Assembly: GCA_937951955.1 (NCBI GenBank)
Contig: CALGAD010000114.1
Coordinates: 1 to 8,074 of the forward strand
Origin: an uncultured Bacillaceae bacterium
GTDB lineage: Bacteria > Bacillota > Bacilli > Bacillales > Caldibacillaceae
Length of the DNA: 8,074 bases
Direction: 5' to 3'
Shown: positions 1-6,812 of the stretch, piece after piece
Layout of the letters: every line of letters begins with the position of its first letter
Numbering within the stretch: the first letter of the stretch is position 1
The notes under the pieces: generated by a model
Told to the model about the DNA's origin: nothing
Database searches by the model: none
What the model saw: only the letters and a program-made list of their open reading frames with translations
Translations under genes and position numbers: made by a program

Positions 1-1
1 A

Positions 2-18
2 TTAGTAAAGTTTACTAA
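2..18. promoter_or_regulatory. Palindromic operator, probable binding site of the ROK repressor
   Basis: This is a perfect inverted repeat: TTAGTAAA (2-9), one central G, then TTTACTAA (11-18). It ends 31 nt before the repressor's ATG. The outer TTAGT...ACTAA halves match the ends of the Bacillus XylR operator as I recall it, and XylR is also a ROK protein. Its position directly upstream of a ROK gene that heads an operon suggests autoregulation and substrate-responsive control of all six genes. The palindrome is seen directly; the binding partner is inferred. The core promoter is not clearly visible and probably lies left of the window edge, with this site overlapping or just downstream of the transcription start. 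Confidence 0.7.
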
Positions 19-36
19 CTAAGTTATATCCAACCG

Positions 37-42
37 GGAAGG
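37..42 (+). promoter_or_regulatory. Ribosome binding site that decides the start of the ROK gene
   Basis: GGAAGG lies 7 nt before the ATG at 50 but only 1 nt before the in-frame TTG at 44. The spacing therefore supports ATG 50 and argues against the two-residue longer reading from TTG. Confidence 0.75.
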
Positions 43-49
43 ATTGAAA

Positions 50-1222
50 ATGAAAAAGGCGAACACAAGCATGATTAAATTAATGAATCGTGAGTTAATT
101 ATCCATGAGTTGAAGGAAAATCCGAGACAGTCCCGGGCGGAACTTGCAAAAAAAACTAAATTGAGTAAACCTGCTGTTTCGGAAATCGTCAAAGAACTGA
201 TTGAAGAAGGAATAATTTTAGAAGTCGGTTTCGGTGAATCAACAGGTGGTAAAAAGCCGATTTTACTCGAGTATAATGCCCGTTCCAATTATGTGATTGG
301 AATATTGATAGAAAATGATACTATTTTTATAGCTTTAGGCGATATGAATGGAGAAATTGTCCAATTAATAAGGAAAACCTATACCGCTCCGATCGCTGGA
401 GAAGTTGTTGTTCGCATGATTGTCGAGGGTGTTTTTGAACTGTTGCGTCTAGAAAATATTAATGCTCGTTCGGTATTAGGGATGGCGATTGGAGTAGCTG
501 GGATCCAATCAGATGATGATACGATTATTAGCACATCCCCATCTGTTGATTGGGGGAATCTTGATTTACAGAAAGAAATATACGACCAAACGAGTATTGA
601 TGTCATTATTGAAAATGATGTGAATTTAATGACCATTGGCGAATTTCATAAGGGTGAAGGGATCGGTATTGATAATTTTGTCTATTTATTCGTCGGCAAT
701 GGTATCGGGAGCGGTTTATTTTTAAATGGTCAGTTTTATAAAGGTCACCATTCTGCAGCTGGTGAAATCGGTTTTATGATGATCGGAGATGAAACCCGGT
801 CAAAACCAAACTTCGGTGTGTTTGAAGCAAATTACGGCCGCTTGGGCTTGATTAATAGATTACAAGAATTGAACATTTCTATTGATAAAATTGATAAAGA
901 AAGATCGTTTGTGAAATTTTTGCAAGAAAATAAGAATGATCGAATTATTGGCGCATTATTAGATGAAACCGTTGAACAATGGGCCAAAGCGATCATCAAT
1001 ATGATCAGCATGATTGATCCAGAAGTCATTATTTTTTCAGGTGAATTAAAACATTTAGATGTTGCTTCGTATCAGCAGCTTATAAGCATCATTGAAAAAT
1101 ACGTTCCGAAAATTCCTGAATTTAAAAAAACAAAATTAGGTGCTAAAGCTGGTTTATATGGTGCTTTTAACCTCGTGTTAAAAAAGAACCATATAACCGG
1201 CTTTAAACAATATAAACCATAA
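50..1222 (+). CDS. ROK-family transcriptional repressor (XylR/NagC type)
   Basis: This 390-residue protein has the usual length of ROK repressors. Residues about 13-60 form a winged helix-turn-helix (NPRQSRAELAKKTKLSKPAVSEIVKEL). The rest is a ROK sugar-kinase-like fold, with the E-N-D motif at 188-190, a glycine-rich GNGIGSGL stretch and the GEIG motif at 238-241. It should bind operator DNA and release it when a sugar-type ligand or phosphosugar binds the C-terminal domain. Oddly, the histidine that normally follows GEIG is phenylalanine (F242), and the CxCGxxGC cluster is absent, so the structural zinc site of NagC/Mlc-type proteins appears lost. The N-terminal phosphate-binding DxGGT motif is also degenerate, so it is a regulator, not a kinase. 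It is the first gene of the operon, 13 nt before the binding-protein gene, and a palindromic operator precedes it. The family is certain; the inducer is unknown. Confidence 0.93.
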   Translation: MKKANTSMIKLMNRELIIHELKENPRQSRAELAKKTKLSKPAVSEIVKELIEEGIILEVGFGESTGGKKPILLEYNARSNYVIGILIENDTIFIALGDMNGEIVQLIRKTYTAPIAGEVVVRMIVEGVFELLRLENINARSVLGMAIGVAGIQSDDDTIISTSPSVDWGNLDLQKEIYDQTSIDVIIENDVNLMTIGEFHKGEGIGIDNFVYLFVGNGIGSGLFLNGQFYKGHHSAAGEIGFMMIGDETRSKPNFGVFEANYGRLGLINRLQELNISIDKIDKERSFVKFLQENKNDRIIGALLDETVEQWAKAIINMISMIDPEVIIFSGELKHLDVASYQQLISIIEKYVPKIPEFKKTKLGAKAGLYGAFNLVLKKNHITGFKQYKP

Positions 1223-1235
1223 TGGGGGGATTTCT

Positions 1236-2333
1236 GTGAGAAAGAAGTGGTTGTTTAGCTTCATCACGGTCCTTTTCATGATGCTACTTGTCGCATGTGG
1301 CGGAGGTAATGAACAAGCCACGAATGAAGCAGCAGAAGAAAATCAAAATGAAGAAGAAACAACTACAGAGGAGAGCGCAGAAGCATCTGGAAACTTAGTG
1401 ATCTATACAGCTCGCGATCAAACTGTTATCGATAAAGTCGTAGAAATGTTTAATGAAAAGTATCCAGATATTCAAGTGGACGTATTAAACATGGGTGCCC
1501 AAGAAATCCTGGAAAGAGTTCGCGCTGAGCAAGCGAATCCAGGTGGCGATTTCTGGTGGGGAGGTACACAAGCTGCCTTTATTCAAGCGACAGATGAGGG
1601 CTTGTTAGAACCGTATACCCCAAGTTTCGATGAGGCCATCAAGCCGGAACATAAAGATCCAAACGGCCATTGGTATGGTGAAATGCTCTTACCGGAAGTC
1701 ATCATGTACAACAGCGATGTGTTAGATGAAGATTCGGCACCACAAGATTGGGACGATTTGATCAAAGAAGAGTGGAAAGATAAGATTTTAATCCGTGATG
1801 TGTTACCATCCGGAACAATGAGAACGATTTATTCGGCGATGATCTACCGTCTCGGACCGGATAATCCGGAAGAGGGTTATGAATGGCTGGCCAAATTGGA
1901 TGCCAATACGAAGGAATATGTTCAAGATCCAACCAATCTCTATTTGAAAATGGCCCGTCAAGAGGGTGTTGTTTCTCTCTGGAACTTGCAAGATATTTTA
2001 ATTCAAAAACATGCCAACAATCAGCCATTCCATTATAAAGTGCCGGAAAGCGGCGCACCGATCCTCGTTGATGCTGTAGGTATCATCAAGGATGCGAAAA
2101 ATATCGAAAATGCCAAGTTATTCTATGAATTCTTATTCGATCCAGAAACCGTTGTAACGCTTTCAGAAGAGACCTATCAAATTCCATCCCGTACGGACAT
2201 TGATGAGGATGCCATGCCAGAATGGTATAAAGAGTTAGACCTCATCGAGCTTGAGCTGGACTGGAACGTCATGGCTGAAAAAGAAATGGAATGGATGGAA
2301 TACTGGGATGCCAATATCAAAAACCAAAATTAA
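1236..2333 (+). CDS. Lipoprotein solute-binding protein of an ABC importer (AfuA/FbpA-like family)
   Basis: The start is GTG, with GGGGGGA at 1224-1230 spaced 5 nt away. The 365-residue product opens with a lipoprotein signal: MRKK, a hydrophobic core, then the lipobox LVAC with the lipid-bearing Cys at 21. A low-complexity Glu/Asn/Thr tether runs to about residue 50. The periplasmic-type binding fold follows (NLVIYTARD...), including DFWWGGT at 105-111 and GLLEPY, typical of family-1 binding proteins annotated as iron(III), 2-aminoethylphosphonate or hexose-phosphate binders. It would sit on the outer face of the membrane and deliver solute to the fused permease encoded downstream. I find no adjacent tyrosine pair like the iron ligands of FbpA, so ferric iron is doubtful. 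AfuA of Actinobacillus, in the same broad family, binds sugar phosphates, which would suit the neighbouring sugar kinase. Fold and role are secure; the ligand is not. Confidence 0.92.
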   Translation: MRKKWLFSFITVLFMMLLVACGGGNEQATNEAAEENQNEEETTTEESAEASGNLVIYTARDQTVIDKVVEMFNEKYPDIQVDVLNMGAQEILERVRAEQANPGGDFWWGGTQAAFIQATDEGLLEPYTPSFDEAIKPEHKDPNGHWYGEMLLPEVIMYNSDVLDEDSAPQDWDDLIKEEWKDKILIRDVLPSGTMRTIYSAMIYRLGPDNPEEGYEWLAKLDANTKEYVQDPTNLYLKMARQEGVVSLWNLQDILIQKHANNQPFHYKVPESGAPILVDAVGIIKDAKNIENAKLFYEFLFDPETVVTLSEETYQIPSRTDIDEDAMPEWYKELDLIELELDWNVMAEKEMEWMEYWDANIKNQN

Positions 2334-2348
2334 TCTTTAAAACGGTGA

Positions 2349-2373
2349 AAGCAGGGCATTTATTGCCCTGCTT
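2349..2373 (+). terminator. Intercistronic stem-loop without U-tract (attenuator or mRNA 3' stabiliser)
   Basis: AAGCAGGGCA (2349-2358) and TGCCCTGCTT (2364-2373) form a perfect 10-bp stem with a 5-nt loop. The following bases are CATTAAAG, not a run of T, so full intrinsic termination is unlikely. It sits in the longest gap within the operon, directly after the binding-protein gene. Such hairpins commonly protect upstream mRNA or partly reduce readthrough, so that binding protein is made in excess of the ATPase and permease. The structure is seen directly; the role is inferred. Confidence 0.7.
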
Positions 2374-2396
2374 CATTAAAGAAAGAGGGTGTCTAG

Positions 2397-3473
2397 GTGA
2401 AAAGTGTCAAACTGGAAAACGTCACGAAAAAATTTGGTGACGTCATCGGGGTCGAAAATGTCAATATCGATATTAAATCCGGCGAGTTTTTTACCTTTTT
2501 AGGACCGAGTGGCTGTGGAAAGACGACGACACTGCGAATGATAGCCGGTTTTTATTATCCGACGGAAGGGCGAATTTATTTTAACAATGAAGACGTGACG
2601 AATGTAAAGCCGAATAAACGCAATATCGGTATGGTTTTCCAAAACTATGCCCTTTTCCCGCATATGACGGTTTTTGAAAATATCGCCTTCGGGTTAGAAG
2701 TACGTAAGTTACCGCGGCAAGTCATTAAGGAAAAAGTGGAACGGGCCCAGCGCCTCGTTCATTTGGAACAGTACAGTTCCAGGAAAATAAGTGAACTATC
2801 AGGCGGTCAACAACAACGGGTCGCCCTGGCACGAGCATTAGTGATCGAACCAGATATTTTATTATTGGACGAGCCTTTATCGAACCTGGATGCAAAATTA
2901 CGCGAAGAAACGCGCGTGGAAATCAAACGCCTGCAAGTAGAACTCGGGATTACCACGATTTATGTTACCCATGATCAACATGAAGCAATGGCTTTATCCG
3001 ACCGGATCATGGTCATGAATAAAGGACGAATCCAGCAAATTGGTACACCGCAAGAAATTTACAATAAGCCGGCGAATCTTTTCGTCGCATCATTCATTGG
3101 TGAAACAAATTTAATTGAAGGAACTGTTAAAGAAGTAACGGACAATCATGCCGTTGTAGAAGTTGATAATGGAATTATACTGAAAGGAATGAAAACGAAT
3201 AGTGTACCCGAATTGAATTTTCAGGTTGGCAAACGTGTTACGCTATCCATTCGCCCTGAGGTGATCAATATCGGCGAGGGGGCGAATCAGCTACAGGGAG
3301 AAGTCCTGCTTACGGAATTTTCCGGTTCCAGCATTAACTATTTAGTAAAAGTCGGTCAAAATGAATTCAATGTGATGAGCGTGAATACGGCTCTAGCAAT
3401 TTTACAGCGAGGTGATACTATCACCATGAACATTCCGGAAAATGGAATTTATTTTATGGAGCAAAAGGGGTAG
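2397..3473 (+). CDS. ABC transporter ATP-binding protein (PotA/FbpC/MalK-type, with TOBE domain)
   Basis: The start is GTG, with GAGGGTG at 2385-2391 spaced 5 nt away. The 358-residue product has a complete nucleotide-binding domain: Walker A GPSGCGKTT (36-44), Q-loop Q82 in VFQNYALFPH, signature LSGGQQQR (134-141), Walker B ILLLDEP with D158 and E159, D-loop SNLDA and switch histidine H192 in VTHDQ. Residues about 235-355 form the C-terminal regulatory extension, with a TOBE-like fold found in importers of spermidine, iron(III), sugars and phosphonates. It powers uptake at the inner face of the membrane as a homodimer with the fused permease encoded next. All catalytic residues are present. 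Its stop codon lies 4 nt before the permease ATG, which implies coupled translation. The substrate cannot be told from this subunit. Confidence 0.96.
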   Translation: MKSVKLENVTKKFGDVIGVENVNIDIKSGEFFTFLGPSGCGKTTTLRMIAGFYYPTEGRIYFNNEDVTNVKPNKRNIGMVFQNYALFPHMTVFENIAFGLEVRKLPRQVIKEKVERAQRLVHLEQYSSRKISELSGGQQQRVALARALVIEPDILLLDEPLSNLDAKLREETRVEIKRLQVELGITTIYVTHDQHEAMALSDRIMVMNKGRIQQIGTPQEIYNKPANLFVASFIGETNLIEGTVKEVTDNHAVVEVDNGIILKGMKTNSVPELNFQVGKRVTLSIRPEVINIGEGANQLQGEVLLTEFSGSSINYLVKVGQNEFNVMSVNTALAILQRGDTITMNIPENGIYFMEQKG

Positions 3474-3477
3474 GATC

Positions 3478-5208
3478 ATGACTGCGAATACTGAATCAAT
3501 CACTCCGAAAAAAAGCCTTTGGTCCAGACTGGTTGAATCGAGATATTTTGTTTATGTGATCGTTTCACCGTTATTTTTAATATTGCTCGCCTATGTCATT
3601 TTTCCTTTATATAAAACCTTTGCAGATAGTGTGTTAACCGAAGATGGCACCTGGTCAATGAGTAACTACATCAAATTTTTCAGTATGCAAACGAATGTGG
3701 AAGCATTATTGACGAGCATTTTTATTTCCATCATCAGCGTCATTACGTGTGCCATCGTTGGAGTGAGTTTGGCATTTTTACTGGAACGGTATGACTTTCC
3801 CGGAAGGAAAGCGCTATCGGTACTTTCTCTTGTGCCAATGGCGTTACCTCCACTAATCGGGTCCTTATCTTTTTGGTTCTTATACGGGGAAAGCGGGATT
3901 TTTCCACGGCTGTTTCAAACGATGTTTCAACTAGATGAACCCCCTTTTGCCATTAGTGGAATCTGGGGCGTCATTATTGTTCATACATTTACAATGTACC
4001 CGTATTTTTATTTAAGTGCATCGGCTGCGATTCGCGGTCTCGATCCTTCTTTAGAGGAAGCGGCAACGAGTCTCGGTGCTGGACGGGTAAGAATTTGGCG
4101 CAAAGTGATTTTGCCGATGTTGACACCGGCAATTGTTTCCGCCTCGTTACTCGTCTTTATGATCTCGATGGCATCTTATACGGCTCCATTGATGTTCGGC
4201 GTGGACCGGACGATGACGATGCAAATTGTCCTATCGCGAACGAACGGGAATTTGGATATGGCGGCCACCCAATCTACCATTCTATCGCTTGTTTCCATCG
4301 CTTTCTTGATTTTGATGAAATGGTATCAAAATCGCCGGAACTATCAAAGTCAAAGTAAAGGGATTGGGGTTCACCGAACGGAAGTCCGCTCCAAATTGAT
4401 GAAATACATCGCGATGATTCTGTCCATCATCGGGGTTATTATCTTGTTACTGCCAATATTAGTGATCGTCTTGATTTCTTTTTCGACCGATGGTGAATGG
4501 ACCGTACAGATCATTCCGACATCGTATACGCTGGAAAATTATATGAATTTATTTATGGACGACCGAACATGGCGGCCGGTTTGGAATAGTATACAAATGA
4601 GTACGGTTGCGGTCATCGGCAATATCATCTTCGGTGTTGCCGCCGCTTATGCAATGGTTCGTTTGAATTTTAAAGGAAAGTATTTATTGGACATCTTGAT
4701 TATGGTTCCATGGGCATTACCGGGAACTGTCGTTGCGGTCAACTTAATTTCTGCATTTAGCCAGCCGTCTGTTTTCAGCTTTTACCAGGTACTCATCGGT
4801 ACATTCTGGATTATGCCGTTAGCGTATTTTGTCCGGCAACTACCACTCGTTTTCCGGAATACTGCGGCAAGTCTCATGCAACTCGATCAGTCGATTGAGG
4901 AAGCATCTTTAAGTCTAGGAGCAAGCTGGTGGTATACGTTTAGAAAAGTTGTGTTGCCACTTATTTTCCCGGGAATATTAGCGGGAACTTTACTGGCTTT
5001 TGTACAAGGGTTAACGGAATTTGTTGCTTCGATCTTGCTGTATAATGTCCATACGATGCCATTATCGGTTGCCATCTGGCAAAAACTGTATTCGTTTAAA
5101 TTCGGTACGGCTTGTGCCTACAGCACGTTACAAATTTTATTGGTTCTTATTGTCTTAGTGCTCAATGAAAGATTACAAGGTGATAATAAGCAGTCAGCGG
5201 TCATGTAG
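3478..5208 (+). CDS. ABC transporter permease, two fused membrane domains (FbpB-like)
   Basis: I place the start at ATG 3478, because AGGGG at 3466-3470 is spaced 7 nt from it. A longer reading from 3442 would overlap the ATPase end and has no ribosome binding site. The 576-residue protein has about twelve hydrophobic segments in two homologous halves, roughly 20-290 and 305-570. Each half carries an EAA coupling loop that docks on the ATPase: EEAATSLGAG from residue 193 and EEASLSLGAS from 474. Each is followed by a RKVxLPxxxPxI run. Fusion of both permease domains in one chain is typical of iron(III)/phosphonate/hexose-phosphate importers of the FbpB/AfuB type, whereas spermidine and most sugar systems use two proteins. 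With the binding protein and ATPase it forms a complete importer in the cytoplasmic membrane. Substrate unknown. Confidence 0.95.
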   Translation: MTANTESITPKKSLWSRLVESRYFVYVIVSPLFLILLAYVIFPLYKTFADSVLTEDGTWSMSNYIKFFSMQTNVEALLTSIFISIISVITCAIVGVSLAFLLERYDFPGRKALSVLSLVPMALPPLIGSLSFWFLYGESGIFPRLFQTMFQLDEPPFAISGIWGVIIVHTFTMYPYFYLSASAAIRGLDPSLEEAATSLGAGRVRIWRKVILPMLTPAIVSASLLVFMISMASYTAPLMFGVDRTMTMQIVLSRTNGNLDMAATQSTILSLVSIAFLILMKWYQNRRNYQSQSKGIGVHRTEVRSKLMKYIAMILSIIGVIILLLPILVIVLISFSTDGEWTVQIIPTSYTLENYMNLFMDDRTWRPVWNSIQMSTVAVIGNIIFGVAAAYAMVRLNFKGKYLLDILIMVPWALPGTVVAVNLISAFSQPSVFSFYQVLIGTFWIMPLAYFVRQLPLVFRNTAASLMQLDQSIEEASLSLGASWWYTFRKVVLPLIFPGILAGTLLAFVQGLTEFVASILLYNVHTMPLSVAIWQKLYSFKFGTACAYSTLQILLVLIVLVLNERLQGDNKQSAVM

Positions 5209-5241
5209 TGAATTAGTACTGGAATAAGAGGGGAGAACAAA

Positions 5242-6768
5242 TTGAATATCACCGCAAAGCGTAAAAAAATTGTTGATCAGGAAGGTCATGCGTTTCCGTC
5301 GCGAACATATCAGGAAATTGTGTTGGAACCAGCCTTTGATCAGGCGAAGCAAAATTTTATCGAACCGATGATTCAAATCCATTTTGCCCATGTCATCATG
5401 CTCGTGGAAGAAGGGATCATCTCCAGGGAAGAAGGTATGGAAATAGCCCGGGCGATTAAAAAAATTAATATTGACGAGATCAAAAGTTCAGAGTACAATC
5501 CGGACTTCGAAGATCTGTTTTTTAAAGTCGAGCGATTATTAATTGACAAAGCAGGAGATGTAGCCGGGAATCTGCATATCGCCAGAAGTAGAAACGATAT
5601 GGGGATTGCGATTTACCGGTTGACACTGCGTAAGAAGATTCTGGGGTTAATAGAGGCAGCCTTGCATTTAAGGGAATGTTTAATCGCGTTAACAGAAGAA
5701 CATATCGATACGATCATGCTCGGTTACACCCATACCCAACAGGCGCAACCGACAACGCTCGGCCATTATTTTAATGCGGTTACCGATATATTAACGCGGG
5801 ATATCCAGCGCTTCATGTCTGCTTTTCAAACAGTCAATCGTAGTAGTATGGGAGCAGCCGCTTTAACGACCTCCGGATTTTCAATAAATCGGGATCGCAT
5901 GAAACAATTATTAGGTTTTGACGATATTATCGAAAACGCGTGGGATGCGGTTAGCGGCGCGGATTATATTGGAGAGACGGCAAGCACAGTCCATCTAGCG
6001 GCGATAAACATGGGCCGGTCTTTGCAAGATTGGTTAGTCTGGGGAACGCAAGAATTCGGTGCCTTTAAACTGTCCAGTCCCTATGTTCAAATCAGTTCGA
6101 TTATGCCGCAAAAACAAAATCCCGTTTCGATTGAGCATATGCGTGCATTACTATCAAGTGTTTGCGGCGATGCACAAACGGTTTTAATGATGATGCATAA
6201 TACGCCATTCGGCGATATTGTCGATACGGAAGACGATATGCAGCCGTATATTTGGAAGGCCATTGACCAGCTGAAAAATATTTATAATTTACTATCTTCT
6301 GTTCTCGTTACAATGGAAGTCAATCGCTCGCTCTTACTGGAACGGGCCAGAAAAAGTTTTGCTAATGTGACGGAGCTGGCCGATACATTAGTTCGTTCCG
6401 ATAAATTGCCTTTCCGAAAATCTCATGAAATCGTGAGCGCAACGGTACAGGAGTTAACCGAAGAGGGCCTGGATTCACTCGAATACTTGACACTGGAGCG
6501 CTTGAATAAACATGCCGAACGAATAATCGGGAGAAAATTAACGATTGATGAAAAGGAATTAAAGAACGCCTTATCCCCTGAACACTTTATTAATATTCGT
6601 AAAGTACTCGGAGGACCGAGTCCGGAAACGATGAAAGAGGCGATCACTAATCGAAAAAAACAACAAAAACAATTAGAAAACTGGCTCGGTGAAAAAACAG
6701 AACAAATAGAAAAAGGAAAAAGGATGATTGAAGAAGTCTTGAAGGAATGGAACATAGAAAAAAGTTAG
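5242..6768 (+). CDS. Argininosuccinate lyase-like enzyme, probably not a true ArgH
   Basis: The start is TTG at 5242, with AGGGGAG at 5229-5235 spaced 6 nt away. The next internal Met would cut conserved N-terminal sequence. The 508-residue protein belongs to the fumarase/aspartase superfamily, cytosolic tetramers that eliminate an amine or hydroxyl from a succinyl-type group, usually giving fumarate. Three signature regions match ArgH: HIARSRND (112-119), GYTHTQQAQPTT (161-172, with H164 in the general acid/base position) and SSIMPQKQNP (285-294, with catalytic loop Ser, K291 and N293). The glycine before SS is Ile, and the usual Asp after NP is Val295. Most tellingly, the YN[KR]DLQEDK block of true ArgH is replaced by HNTPFGDIVDTEDDMQP (319-335). 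After a GGPSPE motif (457-462) comes a charged, coiled-coil-like tail of about 40 residues. ArgH proteins are usually near 460 residues. It is flanked by transporter and sugar-kinase genes, not arginine genes, so a catabolic role on an imported conjugate is more likely. Confidence 0.88.
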   Translation: MNITAKRKKIVDQEGHAFPSRTYQEIVLEPAFDQAKQNFIEPMIQIHFAHVIMLVEEGIISREEGMEIARAIKKINIDEIKSSEYNPDFEDLFFKVERLLIDKAGDVAGNLHIARSRNDMGIAIYRLTLRKKILGLIEAALHLRECLIALTEEHIDTIMLGYTHTQQAQPTTLGHYFNAVTDILTRDIQRFMSAFQTVNRSSMGAAALTTSGFSINRDRMKQLLGFDDIIENAWDAVSGADYIGETASTVHLAAINMGRSLQDWLVWGTQEFGAFKLSSPYVQISSIMPQKQNPVSIEHMRALLSSVCGDAQTVLMMMHNTPFGDIVDTEDDMQPYIWKAIDQLKNIYNLLSSVLVTMEVNRSLLLERARKSFANVTELADTLVRSDKLPFRKSHEIVSATVQELTEEGLDSLEYLTLERLNKHAERIIGRKLTIDEKELKNALSPEHFINIRKVLGGPSPETMKEAITNRKKQQKQLENWLGEKTEQIEKGKRMIEEVLKEWNIEKS

Positions 6769-6812
6769 GGCATGTTTTCGCGATAGAAGATAGATAATCG
6801 AGGTGCAGTTAC

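Noticed and set aside
1..40. Core promoter for the operon within the first 40 bases (TTATAT at 24-29 as a -10 box)
   Set aside because: The base at the matching -35 position has no consensus match, and transcription would start on top of the ribosome binding site. The true promoter is probably left of the window.
1762..2058. A 98-codon open frame on the - strand inside the binding-protein gene
   Set aside because: It lies wholly within a well-supported gene of recognised family, and its translation has no domain-like pattern.
3442..3477. An upstream start for the permease overlapping the ATPase gene
   Set aside because: No ribosome binding site precedes it, while ATG 3478 has AGGGG at good spacing. 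The extra twelve residues would simply read the ATPase end in another frame.
4095..4358. An 87-codon open frame on the + strand within the permease gene
   Set aside because: It is an alternative frame of a certain transporter gene and shows no recognisable product.
6423..6755. A 110-codon open frame on the - strand inside the 3' end of the lyase gene
   Set aside because: Its Phe/Ser/Cys-rich composition is the antisense image of the Lys/Glu-rich coiled-coil tail of the lyase. There is no independent evidence for a gene.
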